From Mycobacterium sp. SMC-4 (GTDB lineage Bacteria; Actinomycetota; Actinomycetes; Mycobacteriales; Mycobacteriaceae), in NCBI RefSeq assembly GCF_025263265.1, contig NZ_CP079869.1:1984001-2048000 (forward strand): a stretch of DNA of 64,000 nucleotides, in the 5' to 3' direction. A program made the position numbers and the translations under genes. The notes under the pieces were generated by a model. It searched no databases. It was given only the letters and a program-made list of their open reading frames with translations, and was not told where the DNA came from. Every line of letters begins with the position of its first letter. Positions within the stretch are counted from its first letter, which is position 1. Below, piece after piece: positions 8,867 to 17,901 of this stretch.

Positions 8867-11318
8867 CCTGGCGGCGGTGCAGACGTCTGCGTAGCCACGC
8901 GAGGGCGGTGCTCAGTGCGATGCCGACGAGAACCGACGCGATGACACCGGCGAGGCGGTGCTCGCCGAACAGCGGATAGATCTGGTAGTGCGTCAGGTAG
9001 GTGTACAGCGACGCCTCGGCCACGACGCCGGCCATCGTGGCAACCAGAGCAGGGCCGCGCAGCGTGGGCAGCCAGATCAGCAACACCAGCCCGGCCAGGA
9101 CCAGCGCCTCGCGCTGAAGGTTCTCGAAATAGCCGACCAGGCCGATCAACAGAACCACGGTCACCGCCGCGCGCTGCAATGTGGTCGACGCCTTGGCCGC
9201 CGCCCATCCCAGCGCGAAGAACCAGAACGTCAAGACGGTGAACTTGGCATCGTGTGTCGCCCCCGGGCCGAACCGCAAAGCCAGCCCGACCGCCAGGAAT
9301 GCCGCGGCCACTGCAAACGGGTACCGGCGTTCGATCCGATCCACTGCGGGCAGCCAGAACAGCACAGCCAGCGCCACCAAAGTCCACACCAGCACCTCGA
9401 CAAACCACAGCCGCCCCGCGGTCATGCTGTCGGATGGGCCGAGGAGCTTGTTGGCCAGGAGCAGGTTGGTCAGGTGGTAATCGTCGGTGATCAGCAAGGC
9501 AATCGAGACCCACAACATCGACGGGACGGCGATCCAGGCGATGGTGTTGCGCAGGTGCCGGATTCGAGAGGTCCGCGGTAGCGGGGTCAGACAGAAGCGG
9601 CCGAAGTTGTATCCGGCCACCCCGAGCAGGATGTGCGCCCCGCCCCAGAGCTCAAACAGTTCGGCGTGCGAGACAACGACCAGCACGATGGCGGCAGCGC
9701 GCAATGCGACGCTGGTCTCCATCGTGGTGCTCCACAACCGTCGACGGCTGGGCCTGGGCGCGGGCAGGTCCTGTAGCTCCCGCAACGACATCTGCTGCCA
9801 CCCGGCCGGAAGTTGACCGAGTACGCGTTCGAGCCGGACCGACATCGTCACGTAGGACAGCGAATTGCCGCCGAGGTCGACGAAGCTGGCGTCCTCGTCG
9901 ATGTGGCCGGGATCGAGCTGGAGCACCTCGGCGAATACGGCGCGCAGGTCGCCGTGCTCGTCGCCGCGTTCGGCCTCGGTGTCGCGTGCCAGCGTGCGCG
10001 CCGTCTGATAGTCGGGTTTACCCGAGGACAACATCGGTAGCTCGGCGACGGTCACGGCGTGCACCCCCTCGGCCGGAATGCCGGCGGCGGCTGCCGCGGA
10101 CCGGCGCACCTTCGTCGCGTCGTGACCACCGCTGGCCACCACGGCGATACCGTCGTCATGGTCGACACACAGCGCGGCGACACCGTCGTCGCGCAGTGCC
10201 GTCTCCACCTGGTGCAGATCGATGCGCAAGCCGTACATCTTCACAAAGCGACTCTTGCGGCCGACGATCTCGTAGAGACCGTCGGCGGCCTGCCGAGCCA
10301 GGTCGCCGGTACGCAGCGTCTCGACAGAGCCGGCCGAAGCCAGATCGGTACCGCTCTCGGCATAGCCCATCATGACATTGGGACCGTGGTAGATCAGCTC
10401 ACCGACCTCGCCGTCGGGCCACTCGTCGCAGGGTTCGATGGAGAAGGTGCCGCCGGGAATCGGCACGCCGATCGCCTCCGGGCGGCTGCGGGCCAGATCT
10501 GGGGGTAGGTAGGCCATGCGCGCGGTCGCCTCGGTGGCGCCGTACATGACAAACAGATCCCAGCCCCGCCGCTGACCCAGCTCGGCGAAGCGCCGGACTC
10601 GTTCGGCGGGCATGCGTCCACCGGCTTGGGTCAGATACCGCAGATGCGGCAGGTCCATCTCGGCGAAGCCGATCCGTTCCAGCAGCTCGAAGGTGTAGGG
10701 CACGCCGGCGAAAGTGCTGCCCTGATGACGGCGGAACAGCGTCCAGAACTGCTCATCGGCGACCGACAGATCGGTCAGGATCAGTGCCGCCCCGACCAGC
10801 AGATGACTGTGCACCACTGAGAGCCCGTAGCAGTAGGACATCGGCAGAGTCGTTGCTGCTCGGTCATTTTGGCGGATCCCGAGATATTCTGCGATCGCCG
10901 AGGCGTTGGACGCCACGTTGTCGTAGGAGAGCCGCACCAGTTTCGGCGATCCGGTGCTGCCCGACGTGGACAGCAGCAACGCGAGGTCGTCGTGCAGTTC
11001 GTGGTCGTGGAGACAGTGCCGCCGCGCACCTGTGCGATCGACAATCACATTCGGTCGATAGGTGTCGATGATGGCCGCGTGGTCGCGTCCATCGGAGACC
11101 GGCAGCACGACGTGACCGCCGGCCAACGCGCCCAGGTAGTGAACCAGGGTGTCGACGGTGTTGGCGGTCTGCACCATCACCAGCTGACGGCGCGGACCCA
11201 GGTCGGCCACGACAGCGGCCACCCGGTCGGCGAGGTCGTGGTAGGTGAGTCGCTGCGTCTGGGTCAGTACCGCCGGTCGGTCGCCGCATTCACGCAGGTG
11301 GTCGATCAGCGGACGCAT
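8823..11318 (-). CDS. Adenylation domain + carrier domain + membrane acyltransferase, single chain
   Basis: An 831-aa protein with three modules. Residues 1-450 are an adenylation domain: STSGSTGSPK near 117-126, YGATEA at 259, TGDL at 337, GRKSRFVKMYG at 353 and a C-terminal Lys434 in SSGKPDY. Residues 455-515 are a phosphopantetheine carrier with DLGGNSL (Ser486). From ~530 on there is a membrane part of about ten helices that starts like an acyltransferase-3 domain (His551 in VVVSHAELFELWGG). It should activate a carboxylic or amino acid, load it on its own carrier and pass it to an acceptor at or across the membrane. This is a functional analogue of DltA+DltC+DltB in one chain. Substrate is unknown. 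Confidence 0.8.
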   Translation of the reverse strand: MRPLIDHLRECGDRPAVLTQTQRLTYHDLADRVAAVVADLGPRRQLVMVQTANTVDTLVHYLGALAGGHVVLPVSDGRDHAAIIDTYRPNVIVDRTGARRHCLHDHELHDDLALLLSTSGSTGSPKLVRLSYDNVASNASAIAEYLGIRQNDRAATTLPMSYCYGLSVVHSHLLVGAALILTDLSVADEQFWTLFRRHQGSTFAGVPYTFELLERIGFAEMDLPHLRYLTQAGGRMPAERVRRFAELGQRRGWDLFVMYGATEATARMAYLPPDLARSRPEAIGVPIPGGTFSIEPCDEWPDGEVGELIYHGPNVMMGYAESGTDLASAGSVETLRTGDLARQAADGLYEIVGRKSRFVKMYGLRIDLHQVETALRDDGVAALCVDHDDGIAVVASGGHDATKVRRSAAAAAGIPAEGVHAVTVAELPMLSSGKPDYQTARTLARDTEAERGDEHGDLRAVFAEVLQLDPGHIDEDASFVDLGGNSLSYVTMSVRLERVLGQLPAGWQQMSLRELQDLPAPRPSRRRLWSTTMETSVALRAAAIVLVVVSHAELFELWGGAHILLGVAGYNFGRFCLTPLPRTSRIRHLRNTIAWIAVPSMLWVSIALLITDDYHLTNLLLANKLLGPSDSMTAGRLWFVEVLVWTLVALAVLFWLPAVDRIERRYPFAVAAAFLAVGLALRFGPGATHDAKFTVLTFWFFALGWAAAKASTTLQRAAVTVVLLIGLVGYFENLQREALVLAGLVLLIWLPTLRGPALVATMAGVVAEASLYTYLTHYQIYPLFGEHRLAGVIASVLVGIALSTALAWLRRRLHRRQVSVPAHQFPARALR

Positions 11319-11396
11319 GGGCCGCCTGGCGACAACTGCGGTGACATGGCGGTGACGATACCGTCGACGCCGAGTCGGGGCGCCGCGAAGAGGGGG

Positions 11397-12236
11397 TCAC
11401 ATGCGGTTGTAACGGCTCCGGATGAAGTTGTAGACACCGAACGCGGCGATCCCGAGAGCGGCCGCGACCAGCAAGAACTTGCCGAAGGGTGCCTCGCCGA
11501 GCGTCTTGACCGCGGCGTCGATGCCGCTGGCCTTCGACGGGTCGGCTTGCAGCGTCGCGACCACCACCAGCAAACCGGCGCCGCCGAGGACGATCCCTTT
11601 GGCGACGTATCCGACCACGCCGGCAGCGGTGATACCGGTGCCGCCGGAGACCTTCAGTTCGTCGAGGAACTTCTGCGACACGCCCTTGTACACGTGATAG
11701 GCGCCCACGCCCAGTACGCCGACGCCGACCCCGATCAGCAGCGCCCTACCCCAGCCTGACTGCATCAGTTGCGCCGACATCCCCGAGTTCTGCTGACCGC
11801 TCGACTGCCCGCTGCCCATCGCAAAGCGCGCTGCGGAGAACGCGATGGCGAAGTTCACGATGGCCAAACCCGCCGATTTGCCGCGTTTCCACGCAGGGTT
11901 GTCTTGACCGGTCGAGCGCTCGCCGGGTTTGGAGCCGATGACGGCCTCGGCGATACGCCACAAGCCGAGCGCGACCAGCCCGACCGCGACCACCCACAAC
12001 ATGACCGCGCCGCCGGTCTGGCTGCCCAGGGTGGCCAGCGCCCCGGACTGGTCGGCACTGCCTGCCCCGCCCACGAAGGCCAGTCGCCCGATGATGTAGG
12101 CGACGAGCAGGTGCAGCACACCACTGGCCGCGAACCCGATGCGAGCGGTGTACTCGAACGCGGTGCTGTCGGTTGCGCGGTCGGCGGCACCGTGCGCTGA
12201 GCGGTGCAGCGACGAAGCTGAAGGTCGGGCGTCCAT
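11397..12236 (-). CDS. DUF1206 multi-pass membrane protein
   Basis: The 279-aa protein has about six hydrophobic segments in repeated blocks (for example AARIGFAASGVLHLLVAY-like, AVMLWVVAVGLVALGLWRIAEA, LLIGVGVGVLGVGAYHVYKG, FLLVAAALGIAAFGVYNF). The recurring G-V-x-H/Y-x2-x-G pattern is typical of DUF1206. The ATG at 12236 is chosen over longer in-frame extensions because AGGAGGAG lies four bases upstream of it. Function is unknown. It stands alone, 78 bp from the adenylation/acyltransferase gene and divergent from nothing obvious. Confidence 0.78.
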   Translation of the reverse strand: MDARPSASSLHRSAHGAADRATDSTAFEYTARIGFAASGVLHLLVAYIIGRLAFVGGAGSADQSGALATLGSQTGGAVMLWVVAVGLVALGLWRIAEAVIGSKPGERSTGQDNPAWKRGKSAGLAIVNFAIAFSAARFAMGSGQSSGQQNSGMSAQLMQSGWGRALLIGVGVGVLGVGAYHVYKGVSQKFLDELKVSGGTGITAAGVVGYVAKGIVLGGAGLLVVVATLQADPSKASGIDAAVKTLGEAPFGKFLLVAAALGIAAFGVYNFIRSRYNRM

Positions 12237-12331
12237 CGGGCTCCTCCTGTTCGGATGATCGCCCGGGTACCCCAGATTTGACGCCGGTGAAACCACGGCC
12301 GTGAACGGCTGTGTCGACCTCCGACGACCGA

Positions 12332-13015
12332 CTAATCGTGCCTGTTTTCGACGGCGGCCAGCAACAGCTTCATACATCTGCGCTGCATTCTCGCGTGGGC
12401 CGCGACCGCGCGGTCGGTGTCTTTGTTGCGAAGTGCCTTGATCACGGCCAGCGTGCCGGTGCGGCTCACCTCTATCGTCTCCGGTGCCGCGTCGAAGATC
12501 GCGTCGATCGCAACCGCTCTCGTCCGCCGTACGGTGCGTGCCACCGCCGGCGCGCTCCCGACGTCGAAGAGCACGTCGAGGTACTCTTCGCACAGCGAGC
12601 CCACGGTCGCGGGGTCAGGCTCCGCGGCGAGTTCGACGGCGATCTTTGCCAGCTGCGAATCCGATTCCGGCGTCATTCGCTCGACGGCACGCCGGGCGAT
12701 CAGCCCGTAAACCAACTCCCAGACCTCGGCGTTGTCGGCGATCGCGGTATCAAGCGGCAACACGAAGGCGCCGCGGTGCATTTCCAGCTTCACCCAGCCT
12801 TCCTGCTCAAGGATGACCAAAGCCTCGCGAACGGGCACCCGGCTTGTCCCGAGCCGTGCGGCGATGTCCTCTTGGGTCAGATGTTGGCCGTCGCGCAGCT
12901 CGCCGGACAGAATCTGGCGGCGTAGCCGGTCGGCGACGAGGTCACCACTACTTCGGCGCAACAATGCGGCGCTCCGCCGTGATCGTTGATTCAACTGCTG
13001 TGTCACCGCTTTCAT
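12332..13015 (-). CDS. GntR-family transcriptional regulator, FCD subfamily
   Basis: A winged-helix DNA-binding domain (VADRLRRQILSGEL, then QEDIAARLGTSRVPVREALVILEQEGW) is followed by an all-helical FCD effector domain of ~130 residues. The ATG at 13015 gives 227 aa; a TTG at 13090 would add 25 basic residues. The gene is divergent from the CAR-mce operon. Mce1R of M. tuberculosis is also an FCD GntR beside an mce operon, so this protein is a good candidate for the operon's ligand-responsive repressor. An acid or acyl metabolite as ligand is inferred. Confidence 0.85.
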   Translation of the reverse strand: MKAVTQQLNQRSRRSAALLRRSSGDLVADRLRRQILSGELRDGQHLTQEDIAARLGTSRVPVREALVILEQEGWVKLEMHRGAFVLPLDTAIADNAEVWELVYGLIARRAVERMTPESDSQLAKIAVELAAEPDPATVGSLCEEYLDVLFDVGSAPAVARTVRRTRAVAIDAIFDAAPETIEVSRTGTLAVIKALRNKDTDRAVAAHARMQRRCMKLLLAAVENRHD

Positions 13016-13101
13016 TGCCCGGCGACACTCCGGCGCGGCCCGGTCCCGCGCGACGTACCGCCGGGGTGGCTTGGCTGAGCGACGCTTCAATCAGGTGACT
13101 G

Positions 13102-13107
13102 AGTATA
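13102..13107 (-). promoter_or_regulatory. Candidate -10 box of the GntR gene
   Basis: On the minus strand the hexamer TATACT is a near-perfect SigA -10. It would place the transcription start near 13095, between the two candidate starts of the regulator. No good -35 is seen. It lies about 75 bp from the GAATGCA repeats, so autoregulation is possible. Confidence 0.45.
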
Positions 13108-13181
13108 GACGCCCCGAACCCGACGGACTGCTTTCCTCTGTCAAAAGCCTTATGCCGAGGCGACGGCGTAGGGTACCGTCA

Positions 13182-13205
13182 GAATGCAGAATGCAGAATG
13201 TATTC
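13182..13205. promoter_or_regulatory. GAATGCA direct repeats and GAATGTATTC palindrome, candidate operator
   Basis: Two perfect 7-bp direct repeats, GAATGCA (13182-13188 and 13189-13195), run straight into the near-palindrome GAATGTATTC (13196-13205). They lie in the 270-bp space between the divergent GntR regulator and the CAR-mce operon. Phased repeats plus a palindrome here fit a regulator-binding site controlling the operon. No experimental motif is known to me. Confidence 0.5.
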
Positions 13206-13245
13206 AATCGGTGGTGTCGGTCCGTGTGGAAGTGAGGAAGTGACG

Positions 13246-13296
13246 GTGCTCGACATCAGTCACTACCAGAGCAAGGCAACTGCCGGTGCTCGCTAA
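13246..13296 (+). CDS. 16-codon upstream ORF overlapping the CAR start
   Basis: A GTG-initiated 16-codon frame has a strong ribosome site, GAGGAAG, six bases upstream. It ends at TAA 13294-13296, 11 bases inside the CAR gene. The CAR start itself has only a weak AAGG. The arrangement suggests that translation of CAR is coupled to this leader peptide. It may also be chance; nothing in the peptide is recognisable. Confidence 0.3.
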   Translation: MLDISHYQSKATAGAR

Positions 13297-16200
13297 GGAA
13301 ATTGAGAAGCTGGCCCAGCGGGTGAGTGAGTTGTTGGCCAGTGATCCGCAATTTCGCGAAGCGGTACCGGACCGACAGCTATCCGAGCACATGGTTCAAA
13401 GCGACTGCACGCTAACGGAACTGATGTGCATAGTCTGTGAGGGCTACAGTGACCGTCCGGCGCTGGGGCAACGCGCTCGCCAGATCAGCACCTCCGCCGA
13501 GGGGGAAGCCCTGCACCTGCTCCCGCGGTTCGACACGATCAGCTATCGGGATCTCTGGCGCCGGGTGGACGCCCTGAGTTCGGCTTTGGCCGATGCCGGT
13601 GTTCATGCTGGTGACCGGATAGCCATCCACGGATTTCCGAGTGTGGACTACACCACGGTCGACATGGCCATTCCGGTTCTGGGCGCGGTCGCGGTGCCGC
13701 TGCACGACGGCGCACCGATCGCGCAGCTGCAACCCATGGTCGATGAGACAGAACCGTCGGTGATGGCCTGCAGTGCCGATCGGCTGGGGCTGACTGTAAC
13801 CCTCGCGATGGACGCCCAGACCCCGCGGCTGATCGTGTTGTTCGACGTCGTCGAGGAAGGGGCCGTGCATCGCGAGGCGCTCGAATCGGCTCGCTGCCGG
13901 CTCAGCGCCGCGGGCCGGCCGGTGGAGGTGGTAACACTGGCCGACCTGGTGACGCGGGGAGTCGCGTTGCCGGCTCCACCCTCACCCTGTTTCGACGATG
14001 AGCGCCTGGCGGCGATCATCTACACCTCGGGAAGCAGCGGGTCCCCCAAAGGCGCCATGCAACCGGAGGGCCAGGCCAAATCGGTGTGGGCGGCCGTGGC
14101 CGGCACCGTCGTCGAACACGGATTCGCGATTCCGGCGATCACGTTGAATTACCTGCCGATGAGCCACACCGGCGGCCGGGCCATGTTGTATTCGACGCTG
14201 GGAGCAGGCGGCACCGCCTACTTCACCGGCGCCAGCGATATGTCGACCATCCTCGATGACCTCCAGATGGTGCGTCCCACCCAACTGAACTTCGTACCCC
14301 GGGTCTGGGAGATGCTCTACCGTGACTTCTCCGACACGTTGGGCGATGGACGCGTCAGCGAGGATGAGGTGCTGGCGGACTGGCGATCGCGCGCGCTCGG
14401 CGGGCGCTATGTGACGGCGCTGACCGGATCCGCGCCCATCTCGGCAGACCTCGCGGCCTGGGTGGAGAAGCTGCTCGATTCCCACCTGATCGACGCGATG
14501 GGGGCCACCGAATCGGGTGCGGTGCTCGTCGACGGTCAAATTCAGCGACCGCCGGTAACCGACTACAAGCTCGTTGACGTGCCGGAACTCGGATACTTCA
14601 GCACCGACAGACCCCACCCGCGCGGCGAGCTGCTGATCAAATCGCGTGCGTTGTTCAGCGGCTACTACCGGCGGCCGGCGCTGACTGCGGCAGTGTTCGA
14701 CGAGCAGGGCTTCTACCGAACGGGCGACATCGTGGCCCAGAGTGGTCCAGATCAGCTGCGGTTCATCGAACGGCGCAACAACGTGATCAAACTCTCCCAG
14801 GGTGAGTTTGTCACCATCTCGACCCTCGAATCGATATACGTCAATTGCGAACTAGTGCAACAGATTTACATCTACGGCAGCAGTGAGCAGGCTTATCTGC
14901 TGGCGGTCGTGGTTCCCAGCGCAGATGCGCTGGCCGCCCACCGGCCCGACGAGCTCAAGGAAGAGATCCTTCGCTCGCTTCGTCGCGGCGCCCACGCTGC
15001 CGAACTTGAACCCTATGAGATCCCGCGTGACATCCTCGTCGAGCCCGAACCGTTCAGCCTCGACAACGGTCTGCTCAGCGGCATCGGTAAACCATCTCGG
15101 CCGAAACTCAGGCAGCGCTACGGCGAGGTCCTGGAGCGGTTGTACGCGCAGTTCGCCGACGAACAGAGTCGCCGGCTTGCCCAGCTCAAAGAGTCCGCCA
15201 CCGACCTGCCGACAATCCAGATCGTCCGCGCCGCTGCAGCGATCCTGTTGGGAATCTCAGAGCACAGTTGTCCCCCATCAGAACAGTTCACCAACTTGGG
15301 TGGAGATTCGCTGTCGGCGTTGACCTTTGCGCGCAGTTTGAAGGACATTGTCGGAGTCGATGTTCCGGTGGGACACATCGTCAGTCCGGCCGCCGACCTG
15401 CAGTCACTCGCGGACTACATCGACGAGGAGCGTCGATGCTCAGGTGCGCGGGCCACCTTCGACCAGGTCCATACCGGGGATTCTGCGATGGTGTCAGCTA
15501 ACGAGCTGACGTTGGAGAAACTCATCGACGCGGACACCCTTCAGGGGGCGCCGACGCTGGCGAGCCCGACCTCCGATGTGAGAACAGTACTCATCACCGG
15601 TGCCACCGGGTTCCTCGGCAGGTATCTGATGTTGGATTGGTTACACCGAATGAGCAAGGTCGGTGGTCGGGTGATCTGCCCGGTGCGTGCCAGAGACGAT
15701 GCTCATGCGCGCGCGCGGCTGGACGCGGTGATCGACAGCGGTGATTCCGCTGTGCTGGCGCGATATCGTGCGCTGGCGGCCGAGCATCTCGAGGTGCTCG
15801 CGGCCGACAAGGCGGCAACCGGTCTCGGGCTGGACGAGGTCACGTGGCAGCGTCTGGCGGATACGGTGGATCTGATCGTCGACTCTGCTGCTCTGGTCAA
15901 CCATCTCTTGCCCTATCAGCAGCTGTTCGGCCCCAACGTCACCGGTACGGCTGAACTCATCCGACTGGCTCTGACGTCGAAGCAAAAACCAATTGCCTTC
16001 GTATCCACCATCGGCGTGGCAGCCGGCATCATGCTCGACGAGTCCGCCGAGGACGCCGACGTACGTCGGGTCGGAGCATCACGGCGGCTTGACAACGGCT
16101 ATGCCAGTGGCTATTCCACCAGCAAATGGGCCGCAGAAGTGTTGCTGCGTGAGGCCCACGACCTGTGCGGTCTGCCGGTCACGGTCTATCGCTGCGACAT

Positions 16201-16837
16201 GATCATGGCCGAGTGCACCTGGGTCGGGCAGCTCAACATCCCCGATGCGGTCACTCGGCTGATCCTCAGTGTCGCGCTCACTGGACTCGCGCCGCGGTCC
16301 TTCTATGCCGGCGATTCTGCGGACGGACGGCCGAGAGCTCATTTCGACGGTCTGCCCGTTGATTTCGTCACCGAAGCGATCACCACGCTGGCGTCCCGCC
16401 CATCCGGGGAATTCAAGGGTTTCCAGACGTTTCACGTGATGAACCCCCACGACGACGGCATCGGTCTGGATCAGTTCGTGGATTGGCTGGCCGAGGCCGG
16501 TTGCCGTATCGAACGTATTGCCGACTACCCAGAATGGCTGTCTCGGTTCGAGACGGCCTTGCGCAACCTGCCCGAGCGGCAGCGGCAGGCTTCGTTGCTG
16601 CCCGTGCTGGACGTGTACCGCCACCCGCAGATACCCATCAACGGCGCGTTCTGTTCCACCCGCCGCTTCCAAGCCGCTGTTGCCGAAGCCGGCATCGGGG
16701 TCGAGGGAGCCATTCCGCACATCGATGCGCCCATCGTCGAGAAGTACCTATGTGACCTCGAATTCCTCGGATTACTCGACAGCCAACGTCGCGGTGAGCA
16801 CACCGACAACGACGTAACAACCGACAAGGAGCAATAA
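13286..16837 (+). CDS. car: Carboxylic acid reductase (CAR), A-T-R architecture
   Basis: A 1183-aa enzyme closely resembling mycobacterial CAR/FadD9. The adenylation domain (~1-640) has YTSGSSGSPKG and YYRRPALTAAVFDEQGFYRTGD. The carrier domain carries LGGDSL with the phosphopantetheine Ser675. The NADPH reductase domain begins with GATGFLGR (~Gly772) and has Tyr943-x3-Lys947. It reduces a carboxylic acid to its aldehyde with ATP and NADPH and needs a phosphopantetheinyl transferase elsewhere. GTG 13286 is the start that preserves the usual N-terminus. It heads the operon that continues with an unknown protein and mceABCDEF; the next gene follows its stop directly. Confidence 0.92.
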   Translation: MLAKEIEKLAQRVSELLASDPQFREAVPDRQLSEHMVQSDCTLTELMCIVCEGYSDRPALGQRARQISTSAEGEALHLLPRFDTISYRDLWRRVDALSSALADAGVHAGDRIAIHGFPSVDYTTVDMAIPVLGAVAVPLHDGAPIAQLQPMVDETEPSVMACSADRLGLTVTLAMDAQTPRLIVLFDVVEEGAVHREALESARCRLSAAGRPVEVVTLADLVTRGVALPAPPSPCFDDERLAAIIYTSGSSGSPKGAMQPEGQAKSVWAAVAGTVVEHGFAIPAITLNYLPMSHTGGRAMLYSTLGAGGTAYFTGASDMSTILDDLQMVRPTQLNFVPRVWEMLYRDFSDTLGDGRVSEDEVLADWRSRALGGRYVTALTGSAPISADLAAWVEKLLDSHLIDAMGATESGAVLVDGQIQRPPVTDYKLVDVPELGYFSTDRPHPRGELLIKSRALFSGYYRRPALTAAVFDEQGFYRTGDIVAQSGPDQLRFIERRNNVIKLSQGEFVTISTLESIYVNCELVQQIYIYGSSEQAYLLAVVVPSADALAAHRPDELKEEILRSLRRGAHAAELEPYEIPRDILVEPEPFSLDNGLLSGIGKPSRPKLRQRYGEVLERLYAQFADEQSRRLAQLKESATDLPTIQIVRAAAAILLGISEHSCPPSEQFTNLGGDSLSALTFARSLKDIVGVDVPVGHIVSPAADLQSLADYIDEERRCSGARATFDQVHTGDSAMVSANELTLEKLIDADTLQGAPTLASPTSDVRTVLITGATGFLGRYLMLDWLHRMSKVGGRVICPVRARDDAHARARLDAVIDSGDSAVLARYRALAAEHLEVLAADKAATGLGLDEVTWQRLADTVDLIVDSAALVNHLLPYQQLFGPNVTGTAELIRLALTSKQKPIAFVSTIGVAAGIMLDESAEDADVRRVGASRRLDNGYASGYSTSKWAAEVLLREAHDLCGLPVTVYRCDMIMAECTWVGQLNIPDAVTRLILSVALTGLAPRSFYAGDSADGRPRAHFDGLPVDFVTEAITTLASRPSGEFKGFQTFHVMNPHDDGIGLDQFVDWLAEAGCRIERIADYPEWLSRFETALRNLPERQRQASLLPVLDVYRHPQIPINGAFCSTRRFQAAVAEAGIGVEGAIPHIDAPIVEKYLCDLEFLGLLDSQRRGEHTDNDVTTDKEQ

Positions 16838-17830
16838 GTGTTCGACCACCTTGAGTTCGACGTCACCGGCTACCGGCCGACGCTGCAGCACTACCGTCGT
16901 GACTGGACTCCTGGACCGGGCCTGGCGTTGGCCGGGATATGGATCGGTGCCGTGGTCAGTGACAGCGCGGGTAACACCTACTGGGGAGTGCGCGGCTGTG
17001 ACGACTTCATCGCAGGAATGACGCACGTGGTGTCGCCCATCTGTGGCTTCCGCAAGCTACCGAAACAACTGGACGCCGAGGCATCTCACCTGTTCACCGA
17101 ATACTCGACCTTGGACTGGTTCGAACCGATGATGTACACAGCCGCCGAGGACAGCGTTGCTCTGATCTATCCCAGCGGACGCATTGAACGCAAAGACAGC
17201 GGCTTCCATTGGGTCGACGCATCCAACCGGTGGGAGCTACACGGTCACACGGTCAGCGATGCCGTGGTCACCCAGGTCCCCCGACAAGAAGGAATTGCCG
17301 ACGACGTCTGTTATCGGCATGAGCTGATGTATCTGACCGGCACGATCGACGGTGTCGAGGTCTCGGGTTATGGGCATCAGGACTTCGCCTACGGCCCTCC
17401 GGGAAAGATCTACACCGAGCTGCCCATTGCGCGTCATCTGCAGGGTATGTGGGTGTCGTGGCTGCATGAGTACACCGATGGCGAGTTCGGTGGTGGCAGC
17501 TTCTGGCAGGGTCGCGACGGAATCTCCTTCGGCCCTGGGTATCTGCTCGAGGATGGCGTGACCACGACCTATAAGGACATCGAGACCACGGAGAAGTTCA
17601 ACGAGGCGGGCAAGATGACGGAATTGCACGCCACGTTCGGTTCGGCGACGTATTCCTTCGACTTCGACTCCAGTGGCAGTCCGCTCCATGTATTCGGCCC
17701 GCTCACCTCCGCGCCGACGGGCAAGGAGTGCGCCCGCAGCTGGTGCTGGGTCGAGTACAGCGGGAACCTGCTGAACCCAGAACTGCTCGACGCTGCGAAC
17801 GCGGTGTACGCGCTGGCGCGCGGAAAGTGA
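16838..17830 (+). CDS. 330-aa protein of uncertain family, possibly CrtC/AttH (lipocalin-like) fold
   Basis: No family is recognised with certainty. The protein is rich in aromatic residues and in short beta-type stretches, with patterns such as SGYGHQDFAYGP, MWVSWLHEY, GGSFWQGRDGISFGPGYLLEDG and a Cys pair near the C-terminus (CARSWCW). The overall look recalls the two-domain lipocalin-like hydratases/isomerases of the CrtC/AttH type, which bind isoprenoids or lipids. The GTG start follows the CAR stop codon directly and has AAGGAG upstream, so expression with CAR is assured. A role in binding or converting the CAR/Mce substrate is inferred. Confidence 0.6.
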   Translation: MFDHLEFDVTGYRPTLQHYRRDWTPGPGLALAGIWIGAVVSDSAGNTYWGVRGCDDFIAGMTHVVSPICGFRKLPKQLDAEASHLFTEYSTLDWFEPMMYTAAEDSVALIYPSGRIERKDSGFHWVDASNRWELHGHTVSDAVVTQVPRQEGIADDVCYRHELMYLTGTIDGVEVSGYGHQDFAYGPPGKIYTELPIARHLQGMWVSWLHEYTDGEFGGGSFWQGRDGISFGPGYLLEDGVTTTYKDIETTEKFNEAGKMTELHATFGSATYSFDFDSSGSPLHVFGPLTSAPTGKECARSWCWVEYSGNLLNPELLDAANAVYALARGK

Positions 17831-17846
17831 CCGAAGGAGTTGCCCA

Positions 17847-17879
17847 GTGACGCCCTCGATGACGGTGCACCGTTGGTGA
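17847..17879 (+). other. 10-codon mini-ORF with strong ribosome site ahead of mceA
   Basis: The 71-bp gap before mceA holds GAAGGAG followed seven bases later by GTG and ten sense codons ending at TGA 17877-17879. The mceA ATG at 17902 is the only possible start in its frame after an in-frame TGA at 17860 and has no clear ribosome site. The mini-ORF may deliver ribosomes to mceA, or may be a remnant of lost coding sequence such as yrbE genes. Confidence 0.25.
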
Positions 17880-17901
17880 TCGCGAGCCGCAGACCGTAAC
17901 C

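Noticed and set aside
13182..13205. GAATGCA repeats considered as a CRISPR or mini-satellite
   Set aside because: Only two exact 7-bp copies plus a variant, with no spacers; better explained as an operator. No CRISPR array was found in the window.
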